From: Metopolophium dirhodum
Taxonomy: Eukaryota > Arthropoda > Insecta > Hemiptera > Aphididae
Assembly: GCF_019925205.1 (NCBI RefSeq)
Contig: NC_083560.1
Location: forward strand, 42,268,270-42,332,269
DNA length: 64,000 bases
Reading direction: 5' to 3'
Shown here: positions 11,966 to 24,175 of the stretch, piece by piece
How the letters are laid out: every line of letters begins with the position of its first letter
How positions within the stretch are numbered: the first letter of the stretch is position 1
Notes under the pieces: model-generated
The model's database searches: none
What the model saw: only the letters and a program-made list of their open reading frames with translations
Told to the model about the DNA's origin: nothing
Program-made: the position numbers and the translations under genes

Positions 11966-13065
11966 TTAGACCAACAACCAAAATCGATATTGTAGAAAAC
12001 CAATTTCGCGAAAAAAATCCGTTTTTCCTTAATTTTTATATTGTTTTACCCGGGGCTTTTGAAAACTAAATTTTTTATTTTGACCTCCCGAATGCACCAA
12101 CTATATTCACTTTCCCATAGAACAAGATACTGTTGAAGAAAACTGAAGCGGTTTTACTGCCCCAAACCATAAAGACAGACTAAAAATTAAAAAATTTAAA
12201 ATAAAATCACACATCATTGTAAAATCAATACATTTGTCGTACACTCAGAATCTAAAATGAATATTTGTTTATTTAATTTTTTTTATTAATTTATAACGAG
12301 TTTTTCTATTATTAGTTAGTGTTAGTACTTATAGTATGTAGGTATAAATTACTATTACAAACTGTTCAAATAACATCAAAAGGAAAAAATAATTAATTCA
12401 TTCAATAAATTTAAAAAAAATCAAAACTAAATGAAAATAATATAATAAATATATGTATTTCAAAATATTAATTAGCTTGGCTGGCCAGTGAAACTTTAGC
12501 GGGCCGTAGGTTGGTTGGTTAGTACGTTTAGGCTGCTCTTGATAATTGTTATTAAACCATATTTTTTACCAATTTAAACACAAAATTTATATTTTATTCA
12601 CAGTAGGTAAGTACATACGCATTAGGTACTCACCCAAACACGCTGTATCCTGAGGTTCGGTTTTATATTTCCAATCAATCTCAGATAGGTGCTCGCTGCT
12701 AACCAACAAAGGCACGTGTGATAGTACCGTTTCATGTCCACCAGCTTATATTAGTGGTACATTCCAGTTTTCGACTTTAGTCAATCTATTTGCCAGCACC
12801 GCACCTAAGTAATAGTTGTTGTATTTTTATTTCATAATATTGTAGGTACCTATTTAACTTTGAAGAAATTATCGACACGATATCGTGATAAAAATATTAC
12901 GAATGTACAAAACGTGTAATATATAATAATTTTATAAGATAAATACCTATGGCTATAATATATATTATTTTTACCTGCCGATCCGCTGCCGACTATTATA
13001 AAATCGTAATGGCTGAGTAACGTATCTACAGGCTGGTCATTGATTCCTGGAGACAGTATCTGTTA

Positions 13066-13884
13066 CATCGCCTTGGAAGTAAATAATAGTTGTATACAAC
13101 ATGGTCAGGAAGGCCAAATTAAAATATGTTAAATTAGCTTATCATAGTATGATATCTATCTTTGGAATATACTTTACAAAAGATTGATATTTATAGGTGA
13201 TATAAAAAACAAAATAAATATTATTTTAACGCACGAAGACGCGTTGTTTGCATGTTTGAGCACTGATCACTTCGCAATTTTTTACACTACGCAGACACAC
13301 ACACTTAGGTACGTAAGAACCTAGACATTTTTAAAATTGTCTATAGTGAATACATAAAGTTGGTCAATGTGAATCAAAGGTTTTGATATGGTAACTGAGA
13401 TCGAAAAGTGAATGGCGGAATTTCAAGCATATGAAATATAAAACACTACAGTATAATAATATCTATATAGGTAATACCAAAGAGTCTATCATTTAAAATA
13501 ACAAAAAATAAGAAATATTGAGTGTCAGTTACAGCTATAATTATTAAATACTTACTATACAATTAGATATACATATCAGCAACTAACATTCTTTACAAAT
13601 CATTATTATTTGATAGATATTAATTTATTTTTAATAGTTAATTAATTTGATTTTAAAATATAATAGTATATTTTTGAAGGTCGTTCTTCAATTTAGCACG
13701 ATATAATATCATTAACGACGTATTTCGGACTTAGAGAATATTCGAACAATCGCTTATTAGCTAAGACACCAGTGACCGTCGTTAATTCGAATAGATAACC
13801 AGTATAAACTAACTTGTCTTTTTTAAAATTTTTAATAAATAATTCACCGAACTACAAATTGTTGATCATTTGACGCTTCTACCA
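13066..13884. other. Region upstream of the GMC pseudogene, no feature seen
   Basis: Would contain the GMC promoter and 5' exon if these survive, but I see no further GMC coding sequence. Confidence 0.35.
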
Positions 13885-14290
13885 TCAACATATACTGTCC
13901 CCTTCTCCTGTAAGTTGGGTGCACGCAACAATATTTTTTTCATTCCTTGGAGATGTAGTAATGTAATTAAAGATTAAATCATATTTAATTGATGACATTT
14001 GCCATTCTCATATTTAAATGTCACTAGTTCGATAATTTTTGGTTTTTTTGAATCTGAATAGTAACACTATGATAAAATGTTATGCATTTATCAATGTAAT
14101 TATTAAAATATTATTGAAATACAAAGAATCTAGCATTATAAATATAACATTTAATTTTATGAAGAATAAAATTAATCCAAGCAATTACATCGAAAGACCA
14201 TAATAATTAAAATGTAACCAATAAAAATGAAACATTTCATACATTTAAACTACAAAAATATTCTTAAGCTTCAAACATTTGTTCGTATGT
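13885..14290 (+). repeat. RepD dispersed repeat, plus copy
   Basis: Shared in reverse orientation with 24440-24815: CTTCTCCTGTAAGTTGGGTG at one end, CATTCCTTGGAGATGTAGTA, ATTTGCCATTCTCATATTTA, and AACATTTCATACATTTAAAC at the other end. Fragments occur at 5785-5890 and 26800-27080. No coding potential. Confidence 0.7.
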
Positions 14291-14307
14291 TTATAAATAA
14301 AAAGGTG

Positions 14308-15757
14308 GATAAGTGGATGTCGCTCTGCTGTACGGTAGGTTACAAGTGGGTCACTGTAATGGATGGTGTTAAATTTGAATTCAATGATATAATATCATTG
14401 TATAAGAAAAACGATTCTGAGCGAAAACGGTCAGTCACCCTATGATATTACCAAGTATATTTGATGATATTATTGTGAATAAAGTAATTTATATATAACC
14501 TATTAACGTGGAGCCTTGTTTTAAATTTTCAATCCTTAGCCATAAAAGTTAAACATTTTATAAATTTTTAACCACAAAATAATTAATAAATTATAAATTT
14601 GATAAATGTTGTCAAAATTTGAACTTTAAATGCTTATAAAAAAAAATTGTGCAAATGTATTTTTAATATTTTTCAACTGCTATTAAAACGATATATCAGG
14701 AGTCTAATATTAAATTTTCACGCTTTTTTACCCAACAAATAAAAATTTATTGATATTTATAGAAAAAAAAACTAAAAAAATTGAAAAATGACAATGTCCG
14801 TAAACAGCTCAAATAGAGTCAAAATATTTTCAAAATTGTATGGTGTATAGAAAATGCTAATATAAACATTCAGTGAAATTTTCAAGTATCTACAGTCTTT
14901 CGTTTTTTAATTACAATAAAATAAAAAAATCGTTACATGAGAAATCGAGTAAATATCAAATGTTGTAAAAATATAAATTTCAGACGCTCATAAAAATTTA
15001 ATTTAAGTTTCTTCTAGACATTTTTTTTTTGATAAAGGTAGACAAACTTATGAGTAATCTTATATTACATTTTCAAATCTTAGATTTGAAAAGAAAAATT
15101 TTTATGAATTCTCATCAAAATAATTTGCTATTTTTCGTGATTTTTCCGTATTTTGTCAAAATTTGAACTTTAAATGCTTATAATTAAAAACTGTGACTAA
15201 GGATTTTTAATTTTTTTCATCTGCCTTTGAAACAATAACCTAGGAGCCTTCTATTAAATTTTCAAGCTTTTTTACTCAATAGATAAAATGTTATTGATAT
15301 TTATAGAAAAAAAAACTAAGAAAATTGAAAACTGTCAATGGCTGTAAACAGCTCAAAAAGAGTCAAAATATTTTGTAAATTTTATGGTGTATAGAAAATG
15401 CAAATATAAACAACCAGTGAAAATTTCATGCATCTACGGTCATTTGTTTTAGAGTTACACCAATAACCAAAATCGATTTTGTTAAAAATCGATTTTGCGT
15501 AAAAATTCCCGTTTTTCCTTAATTTTTCTTTTGTTTTTCACATCGCTTTTGAAAACTACTGGGAAATTAAAATTTTGACCTCCCCAATGCACCAACGATA
15601 TTCACTTTCCCATCGAACAAGATACTGAAGTCGAAAATCGAAGCATTATTTCGACTACTTATCGTGTACACAGACACAAAAATAAAAAAATAAAAAAAAA
15701 AAACACACATCATTGTAAAATCAATACATTCATCGTTTCACTTAGAATCTAAAAAGA
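14308..15757 (+). repeat. RepA dispersed repeat, most complete copy (about 1.45 kb)
   Basis: Head GTGGATGTCGCTCTGCTGTA; a CTGAGCGAAAACGGTCAGTC block; two internal copies of a CAGGAG/TAGGAGYCT...TTTTTACYCAA block; tail CACACATCATTGTAAAATCA then ACTTAGAATCTAAAA. It lacks an ORF beyond chance length and has no evident terminal inverted repeats. Other copies or fragments: 8950-12262, 16185-16300, 23030-23330 (minus), 25580-25700 (minus), 28060-28130, 33000-33660 (minus), 41150-41275, 51298-51745 and 53395-53432 (minus). Likely a non-autonomous element. Confidence 0.65.
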
Positions 15758-16340
15758 GTTTAAATAATATGTTGAAAATTTTATGGTATAGACATTCTGA
15801 AAATTTCAAGCATCTACTTTTATTTGTTTTTGTATAAAATGTATTTTTGTTTTTACTAGTTATAAAGAATGACATTTTCTAAATATAGTTTTAGTTTTAT
15901 TAACCCAAGTAATTACATACAAAAAACCAATAATTATTGTATTCTCTAATAATTATAATGAAAACTTTAATAACCCAATATAAAATAACTGGGCCAATGG
16001 TCATATAAACATTTGAAAAAAGGTTACATTATTTCCAAAACGGAACAGGATTCCAACTGTCGATTTCACCAATTTTAAACTCTCTTAGATTTAAACTGCG
16101 TTGATGTTATGTTGTTTTTACTGAACATAGCATATGGCAATCTGTGTGCTAAAACATTTTAATTTGAACATCAAAAGCGGGTAAGTGGATGTCGCTCTGC
16201 TGTACAAGTGGTCACTGTATAATTGAATGTATTCAATTTGAATTCAATGATATCTTATTATTGTATACGATAAATGATTCTGAGTGGAAACGGGTCGTCG
16301 GTCTGGATATTTTATATTGTTACTATCTGATCCTGTGCAC
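15758..16340 (+). repeat. RepA fragments in AT-rich DNA
   Basis: 16185-16300 is a RepA head fragment (TAAGTGGATGTCGCTCTGCT). 15765-15830 and 16065-16160 recur at 27845-27960 and 27945-28050, so a larger composite is shared between the two places. 16325-16355 contains the RepB head motif (GTGCACTTCGTTACCCGTTA). Confidence 0.5.
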
Positions 16341-18870
16341 TTCGTTACCCGTTAAATAACGGGATTATATAAATTTCGTTGATTAAAATTAAGTCAATGT
16401 GAATTTCGTATGTTATTGAATACAATTATCCAGAGACCCAGGTCCAATTTTGATGAAAATGTTAATCTTATATACCATAGTTTTCGAACAGCTTCTAAAC
16501 AGATAAAGTTACTTAAATCTATACACTAATATTCTAGCCTTTTATTTTAGGATTATGGTAGGCCGTAGGTATGAGTAAAAGTTTCGAAAATTTAATACTA
16601 TTGTATTGTATTAGTATTGATAATAAGTAATAAAAAAATCGATTAAAATATTGAGTGAAAAATTAAATTACAATTTATTTCATACCACATGTCTAAAATA
16701 GAAATAGAAAAAGTTATTGTAGATATTATATTTTAAATTTTTTAATGTAAATTTATTATACAATTAACAAAAAAATAAAATATTCTAATATTCTATAATC
16801 CCTTATAACAATAGATTTTATAATATTAAATAATAAATCACAAGATCCGGTTAATAGGTTTTATTAAGTTATTCATAAAAATATTTTATGTATATAGAAA
16901 TTTGAAACGAATTTATGATTTTTATGCCTATTAAGAAATCATAAAACAACTCTTAATAGATTGCGGGATTTCCGATTTATTCAAAACGTTTTCCTCATAC
17001 TTACCACCAACCTCAAATAAAAAGCTCGAATTTTGTATTAACCTTGAGCCTGACAACTAAGGACATTAGCTAAACTATCTTTTTAGGTGCTGTTCGAACA
17101 CTTTTAATCAACGAAATTGATAAACTCCTTAATAAAACAACTAATCGATAAACATATTTAAATCAAAATTACAACAACGCCGTCTTTTCAACGGACATAT
17201 TATGCAATATATAACAGTAGAATTACAGAAAATATAAAAGGTACCTCACGTTTAGTAAATTAAGCGACATATTTTATTCAATACCTGACGTACAATAGTT
17301 GACAGTTGTTATTAATAACTAATAAGACATAATATAATATGACAAATTTTGGAAAATAAATAAATATTAGTACTATGACAAATATAATACTTATAGTTTT
17401 GTCCTGGTAGACAATTACATCTATATTTGATACTTTGCTGGCCAAAATTAGAAATATACAGTCATTTCGTATAGTATTGACTTTATATTTATTTGAATAC
17501 GATAATATTATTATTGTTTTTCTATTTAATTGCTTGAATTAATTTGGGTATTCATACAAAATAAATGTAATAATGACAATATAAATACTTATTATTTTAA
17601 TGTTGTTTTAATAGTTATTATAATAATTAATAATTATATCGATATGCATACCATTTCATCATAATATTAATAGTATTTAGATTAATGGAAACCAAAATTT
17701 ATCAAAGCGGTGACTTTTGAATATGAGAATAATGAATGTCATCAAATAGATATGATTACGTTTTTAACAACCTATCGATAAGATAATTTTATAATTAATA
17801 TAATTAATCCAGTCCATCCAATTTTTATTGTAATGTTATAATACAATTAACAAAAAAAATTAAATATTACAGTATATTCCCTTATAACAACCGGTTTTAT
17901 AATATTACAAAATATATTATATGGTTCGGTTAATATGTTTCATCAATTTGCATACTAATATTAAATATATATAGCAATTTGAAACGAATTTATGAACTGT
18001 ATACCTATGATTAATTCATAATACAACTATTAACAGATTGCGATATTTTCGATGTATGCGAAACTTTTTACTCGTACCTACCACAATCCTCAAATAAAAG
18101 GCTCGAATATTAGATATATGTAACTAATCCATAGATTTATGTAACTATCTGTTTAGGCGCTGTTCCAACACTATGCTATGTGAGATTGACATTCTTATCA
18201 AGGTTGGACTTTGGTTTCTAGATAACCTGTAATAGAACACCAGTTTGACATTAATAAAAGAACTAATCGATAAACAAATTATATTAAAATCAGAATTACA
18301 CCACCGTCTTTTCAACGAACATACGAAATATAAAGCAGAAGAAATACAGAAAAAATAATAGGTAGGTACCTCACGTTAAGTAAATTAAGCAAAATATTTT
18401 ATACAATAGTTGACAGTTGTTATTAATACGACATAATATAATACGATTTTTAAACTTTTAAAGTGTAATTCGTAATTACTACATCAATAATATATTTTAA
18501 TGAATAATTTAAGAACAATAACAACAACATAATTTGTTAACTCGTTTCGTATCAAACAGCAGCGTATGGTCTACATTTGAAAATGAAAAAATAATATAAT
18601 AATATAATATAAAGAGTATAAAAATATAATTTAAAATAATATAGGCCCTAGTTTTGGCGACTAGGAGGTTTAGGATACATTGGCTTGGCATCCTTTTGCC
18701 ACGTGGGTGTAACAAGCGCAGTCGGAAATTTTACTTGAGATGCCTTAGCTTTATCCCAATTAGATACAGTTTTGTCCAACGCCTTTTGAAAGTTGAATAA
18801 TGTTTTACCATCTTTCGAAGAAGACGAAAAAGGAAGCATGTCGTTGGTAGTCTAAAATAAAACGATGAGA
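16341..18870 (-). repeat. RepC copies in nested arrangement (mostly minus orientation)
   Basis: From the small ORF at 18648-18839 downward, the minus strand reads through the RepC 3' region: AACAGCAGCGTATGGTC, CTCACGTTAAGTAAATTAAG, CCGTCTTTTCAACG, CTATGCTATGTGAGATT, CGAAACTTTTTACTCG, AACCGGTTTTATAATATT, and the distal block near 17340-17520. A second, more diverged partial copy lies at about 16660-17340, and a plus-strand fragment at about 16370-16600. Confidence 0.65.
18648..18839 (-). CDS. RepC small ORF, copy 2 (63 codons, intact)
   Basis: Homologous along most of its length to copy 1: a serine run, KDGKT, NFQKALDK, WDKAKA, WQKDAKP and a C-terminal PPSRQN. The middle is shorter than in copies 3 and 5. 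The ATG lies 12 bases after an AG in TTTTAGACTACCAACGAC (reverse strand), the same context as in the other copies. Retention of an open frame with a similar C-terminus in two diverged copies hints at past coding constraint, but chance cannot be excluded. Confidence 0.35.
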   Translation of the reverse strand: MLPFSSSSKDGKTLFNFQKALDKTVSNWDKAKASQVKFPTALVTPTWQKDAKPMYPKPPSRQN

Positions 18871-20640
18871 TCATAATAATTACATTTTTACAATAATTGT
18901 TTAAACTTTTATTTTTGGTTTTTTTTTTAAATACAATTTTCAAAAATAAACGAAAAACAAAAACATAACATATAGTTAATTATATATTATAAACTTAACT
19001 TCAAACTCTCATAAAAATAATTTAAAGTAACTTTAAGAATAAAATATAAAAATAGATATATAGTTTGATAATTTGGTTATTTTGTTATACTTACAAAACA
19101 AATAAGTAAATAACCATAGATACCTACATAAAAGGTATACCATGTTTATATGTTTATAAAATTGTGTGTAGTTACATGGTACAATTTAAATTAAATATGA
19201 GATTAGTATATACCATCACTAAAATGAACTTAAATGATCTTAAATAAGCAATAAGCGTTTATTCAAAACTCATTCCATAGTATTCAACATTAAATTATTT
19301 CTGTATTTTGTACTGTTATTTATTCTACCCTCTTGTGTATCAAAATAAAGACAACAGTTCGTTTTTGCACCAGTTTTATAACGGTAAGAAATATTTATTT
19401 TATTTATATAATGTGACAATTTTATCTCTTTTTTCTTCGGGACATAATAATATGGTTTGTATTGTAAAAACTTTAATTTTCATCAAGATTTTATTTTAAT
19501 ATTTTGCGTGGTATTCACTATAGACATTTTAAACATCGTGTTCAAAGATCTTGTCTATGAGTTTTGAACAAAAGAATGTAATCACTGTGTATCTTATGCA
19601 TATTTTATTTTGTGAAATCTACCGTAGATACCTACTTTCGTCCATCACCGGCCTGCTATAATTTATTTTTTAAATACTGAGCATGTATTGAAATAACAAT
19701 GACGCGTATTTTGATTATTTCTGAAAACACTTTTTATAGCAAAAACATGTTTTGGTTTACAACATTCAGGGTAAACATCACCGGTAAGAAATATTCATTT
19801 TATTTATATAATGTATTACGGATCTCCAAGAAGGTCCGTGCACTAATAAAATATGAACACTTGCGAACTAATTATTACTTTCTATATTTAAACTTGAAAA
19901 GAAAACTTACAATACATTTAATGAATTATATAATGTCAAATAAAATGGTCTGACAATAATAATGTTCTGGCGAGATTAACAATGTTCTGTCTACTCCTCT
20001 AAAATCCAACTGCCACGGCTTGCTATACGAGCCATGCCTCCCTGGAATTGCTGTCGCAGCAATTCCTTACAGGCAGTCGCCGTCGTATAATATTATATTA
20101 TACACTATTATATATCAACTAATATAATCAGGGGTTCTTAACAAATGTGACAATATTATTTCTTTTTTCTTCGGGACATAATAATATGGTCTGTATTGTA
20201 AAAATTTTAATTTTCATTAATATTTTATTTTAATATTTGCCGTGGTACTCACTATATAAATTTTAAACATCGTGTTTAAAGCTCTTCTCTTTGAGTTTTG
20301 AACAAAATAATATAATCTTAAAAACTTTAATTTTCATCAACATTTTATTTTAATATTTTGCGTGGTATTCAGTAGTATAGACATTTTAAACATCGTGTTT
20401 AAAGATCTTGTTTATGAGTTTTGAACAAAATAATATAATCACTGTGTATATTATGCATATTTTATTTTATGAAATCTACCGTAGGTACCTACTTTCGTCC
20501 ATCACCGGCCTGCTATAATTTATTTTTTAAATACTAAGCATGGATTGAAATTACAATGACGCGTGTTTTGATTACTTCTGAAAACACTTTTTATACCAAA
20601 AACATGTTTTGGTTTACAACATTTCTTGCAAAGACTTTGT
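18871..20640 (+). repeat. RepE: locally tandem, partly triplicated repeat
   Basis: The block TATTTTAATATTTTGCGTGG ... ACATTTTAAACATCGTG appears at about 19488-19560, 20222-20300 and 20340-20420, and again at 31812-31880. The downstream block with CCATCACCGGCCTGCTATAA recurs at 19640-19760, 20495-20620 and 31965-32090. The block CTTTTTTCTTCGGGACATAA occurs at 19425 and 20162. This is the upstream extension of RepC (compare the order at 31800-34830). 18871-19380 shows no other feature. Confidence 0.65.
19815..20143 (-). mobile_element. 329-bp insertion with AATGT duplication and a structured GC-rich core
   Basis: It interrupts RepE. The uninterrupted copy at about 19390-19440 reads TTATATAATGTGACAATTTT; here the same sequence is split and AATGT is present on both sides (19810-19814, 20144-20148). 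A variable short duplication is typical of retrotransposition. The core 20009-20077 folds into ACTGCC/GGCAGT pairing around two hairpins, one with a perfect 10-bp stem GGAATTGCTG/CAGCAATTCC. On the minus strand the GGATTTTAGAGGAGTAG stretch resembles 3' regions of arthropod non-LTR elements. The family call is tentative. Confidence 0.5.
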
Positions 20641-22080
20641 GGGAGTAGGATGTTATTGTACGTTAATTTTTTGAGTTTAACGATGTTATATTTTATTAAT
20701 TATTGATTTCTGTATAACGTTGTTTAATGTCATAAATAAATTATAAATTAAAAATATATATTTATTAGTACTGATTTACATAAACTATGTGAATTCTGTA
20801 AGACTTATAAGTTATGATAATTTCATTCATCCTCAAGTAAACTGGTTGTTTAGTGTTCGTTTATTGATTTTTTTTGATTTTGGTAATTTAATTTCTTATT
20901 ATATATTATAATAATCTAATTTTCTATACAGTGTTAATAGTATACAGTGTTAATAGTCTCGGTTAATGTTTATGTAAATCAAATACTAGAGTAGTTTATG
21001 ACGTAAGAATATCGCAGCTTAACTTTTAACTGAAGGAAATTTAATTTCATGAACTTCAGGTGTCACAGTTGATTATTTTCATGAACTTGGAAACCATTGC
21101 CTAATATATCACCTGATTATTGATGATGTTCAATATTTTTAAATATATTACATATTAATATTGGTAGAAATTATATTTAATAACTGGCCCATGTCTGATA
21201 AACACGTAGCGTCACTGGTTACCAATATATACAACACCGCAAGAATGCAAGATACACGTTTGCCGCGTTTACTAAATTGAACTTAAAACTTTAAACACAA
21301 CGCATTATGTTATCTTCAATACTTCTATAGATAAATAATTCATTGAAACATCATGACAATTTTTCTTATGAACTAATATTTAATAAATAAGTTTTAACTT
21401 TTATTAAGTTTTCGGGCTATTATAGGTGCGTAAATCCGTAAAATGAGATTTTACATTGGGTATGCGCCGAAAATCGAAAATCTGCTGACGGGTATACGCC
21501 TTATACCCGCGTAACCGTATACCAATACACCCTTATTGGTACAAATGATATTTCTTTTTACATATTACATGTTAATTTGTACATGCTGAAAGAAAATACG
21601 TTGTATTATAGCAATTAATCTATAGATATAATTCCCATTAGGCATGGAAAAATTTATTTAAGCCAAATAACGTTTTGTTACTACATAACATTTCTATTTT
21701 TGCACCTACAAGTTACAACTATAGTAAACATAATCAATATTAATATTTTTTATACATCAATAAGTAATATTTAATCAAAAATCAAAGAAAGTGAAGTTTA
21801 AAATAATTGTAAAGATGTAATTGTTATGATCTCGTCGTTTTGTTTTAGACTACCAACGACATGTCTTCTTCTAATTCTCCTTGTCAATTTCTTCAAAAGA
21901 TGGTAAGCCATCATTCAACCATCAAAAGGCGTTGGACAAATGTGTGTCTGATTGGGATAAGGCTAAGGCAGCTAGAGATAAAGCAGAAACAGACCTTGCG
22001 CTTGTTTCACCCGAAAAGCCGAATGATGCCAAGCCAATTTAAAAAAAAAAAATGTTCAAATACTTTAGTAAGTTATTAAA
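20641..22080 (+). repeat. RepC copy 3 (plus orientation, 5' part and small ORF)
   Basis: Parallel to 32110-34160: TTATTGATTTCTGTATAACG, GTAAACTGGTTGTTTAGTG, CCTGATTATTGATGATGTTC, ATAATTCCCATTAGGCATGG, CACCTACAAGTTACAACTAT, then the acceptor-like site and the small ORF. About 21180-21530 is present here but absent at the corresponding place in the 32-kb copy. Confidence 0.65.
21861..22042 (+). pseudogene. RepC small ORF, copy 3 (frameshifted)
   Basis: The ATG at 21861 follows the conserved TTTTAGACTACCAACGAC. The first codons read MSSSNSP; a one-base shift near 21898 moves the family sequence to another frame, where DGKPSFNHQKALDKCVSDWD, DKAKAARDKAET and SPEKPNDAKP are readable to a TAA at 22040-22042. 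The C-terminal basic tail of copies 1, 2 and 5 is lost by the early stop. Confidence 0.55.
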
Positions 22081-24175
22081 ATCATAGTGTAAATCCAACT
22101 ACTTTTTAACGTTAACATTGGCGGCTGGTAACTCATCTGCTCCATGACGTCACGCTTGGCTATTCGTCAATTATCATTATATCGTTATATCGTACCTTTC
22201 TATTATTTTTTTAAATAACAATACGTAAATACGATTATCGGTAATTTATAATAGTTAATTAACTATATGTTATGTTTATATTTATTCGTTTATTTTTGAA
22301 AATTGTATTTAAAAAGAACCAAAAATAAAAGTTAAAATAATTATTGTAAAAATGTAATTGTTATGATCTCGTCGTTTTTTTTTAGACTACCAACGACATG
22401 CCTGCTTCTTCGTCTTCTTCGAAAGATGGTAAATCATTATTCAACCTTCAAAAGGTTAGGTTAGGTTAAATGTAGACCATACGCTGCTGTTTGATACGAA
22501 ACGAGTTAATAAATTATGTCGTTGTTTTTGTTCTCAAGTTATTCATTAAAAAAAAAATATTGATCTAGTAATTACGAATTACATTTTAAAAGTTTTATAT
22601 ATATATATCATAGTACTAATATTTATTTATTTTCCAAAATTTGTCATATTATATTATGTCTTATTAGTTATTATAATAACAACTGTCAACTATTGTACGT
22701 CACGTATTGAATAAAATATGTCGACTAATTAACTAAACGTGAGGTTTCTATTATTTTTTCTATATTTCTTCTGCTTTATATTTCTTATGTCCGTTGAAAA
22801 GACGGTGGTGTAATTTTGATTTTAATATAATATGTTTATCGTTTAGTTGTTTTTATTAAGGATTATATCAATTTCGTTGATTAAAATTAAGTCAATGTGA
22901 ATTTCGTATGGTATTGAATACAATTATCTAGAAACCAAAGTCTAACCTTGATATGAATGTTAAACTCACATAGCATAGTGTTCGAACAGCGCCTAAAATA
23001 TTTTGATTTGTTTTGAATTGCTTAGGAACATTTTCTGTTTCCAATTGTATTAGACTTTTTTTCTATGAATGTCAATAAAACTTTATTTGTTGGGTAAAAA
23101 AGCTTGAAAATATAATACAAGGCCCTACTATATTATTACAATGATATTTGAAAAATAATAAATATTCGTAGTCACGGTTTTTATTTATAAGCATTTAGAG
23201 TTCAAATATTGACAAAATACGGAAAAATCACTAAAATTAGCAAATTATTATGATTATTATGAGTATGTTGAAAATATTAAAAAAACATAAGTACAATTTT
23301 TGATAATTTAAAACAAGGTTCCGCGTAAATTGATATATATTATATATAAATTAATAAGTCAATGTGAATTTCGTATGGTATTGAAAACAATTATCTATAA
23401 ACCAAAGTCCAACCTTGATAAGAATGTTAATCTCAGATAGCATAGTGTTCGATCCGTGCCTAAACAGATAGTTACTATGGACTAATATTCGAGCCTTTTA
23501 TTTGAGGATTGTGGTTGGTACGAGTAAAAAGTTTCAAATACATCGAAAATACTGCAATCTGTTAATAGTTGTATTATGAATAAGCAAATCAGTTCATAAA
23601 TTTGTTTCAAATTCCTATATTTATTTAATATGAGTATGCAAATTGATGAAACTTATTAACGGAACCATATAATATATTTTTTAATATAATAAAACCGGTT
23701 GTTATAAGGGAATAAACTGTAATATTTAATTGTTTTGTTAATTATATTATAACGTTACAATAAAAATTGGATGGACTAATAAGTTAATTATATTTATTAT
23801 AAAATTATCTTATCGATATGTTATTAAAAACGTAATAATATCTATTTGATGACATTCATTATTCTCATATTCAAACGTCAGCGCTTTGATAAATTTTGGT
23901 TTTCTTTAATCTAAATGCTATTTATATTATGATGAAATGGTATGCATATCGATATAATTATTAATTATTATAATAACTATTAAAACAACATTAAAATAAG
24001 AAGTATTTATATTGTCATTATTACATTTACTTTGTATGAATACCCAAATCAATTCAAGCAATTAAATAGAAAGGTAATTATAATATTATCGTATTCAAAT
24101 AAATATAATGTCAATACTATACGAAATGACTGTATATTTCTAATTATGGCCATCAGCTTTACCGTAAGTATGATC
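22081..24175 (+). repeat. RepC copy 4 (plus orientation, long 3' part)
   Basis: Contains a truncated small ORF, then the RepC 3' region through CTAAACGTGAGG (about 22733), ACGGTGGTGTAATTTTGATT, ATAGCATAGTGTTCGAACAG, a RepA fragment at about 23030-23330, a second pass of the same RepC segment (about 23350-23470), and the distal block to about 24150. The repeated AAGTCAATGTGAATTTCGTA (22893 and 23354) brackets the RepA fragment. Confidence 0.6.
22398..22454 (+). pseudogene. RepC small ORF, copy 4 (truncated at a TTAGG-type junction)
   Basis: Starts MPASSSSSKDGKSLFNLQK after the usual acceptor-like AG, then breaks into GGTTAGGTTAGGTTAAATGT and resumes in the RepC 3' region (TAGACCATACGCTGC). 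The rest of the ORF is deleted. Confidence 0.6.

Larger units (their letters stand above)
8950..12262 (+). repeat. RepA dispersed repeat, interrupted copy
   Basis: Starts with the RepA head (AAGTGGATGTCRCTCTGCTG, then GTTACAAGTGGGTCACTGTA) and ends with the RepA tail (CACACATCATTGTAAAATCA ... AGAATCTAAAA at about 12208-12256). The order of internal blocks follows the better copy at 14308-15757. It is interrupted by the copied GMC exon (about 9540-9712) and by the TTA-flanked transposon at 10293-11965. RepA has no coding capacity that I can see. Confidence 0.6.
6704..13065 (-). pseudogene. GMC oxidoreductase (glucose dehydrogenase-like) pseudogene
   Basis: Exon remnants follow the order of a GMC flavoenzyme. 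12975-13065 has HYDFIIVGSGSAG, the FAD-binding Rossmann motif, and ends in a GT donor. 12634-12804 continues with GAVLANRLT and ends at DTACLG, with AG and GT sites and matching phase. 8119-8616 starts after TTTCAG with MNDKRCYWPRGKVLGGS, then RNGSRC and FLRP. 7686-8000 has NSPQVLMLSGKGPEKHL and NLQDH. 6704-7244 has YHPVGTTKMG and WVVDSSIMPT. Family members oxidise sugars or alcohols with FAD. The copy is dead: a stop replaces Glu in the LIEAGG motif, frameshifts follow WLKQGN and VSTNSK, a stop precedes SAGPINSPQ, and stops precede the CMIRHYT segment. The 4-kb intron between 8616 and 12634 is filled with transposons. Confidence 0.85.

Noticed and set aside
20009..20077. tRNA, or hammerhead ribozyme
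   Set aside because: The fold has only two inner hairpins, no T-loop motif, and no CUGAUGA/GAAA core.
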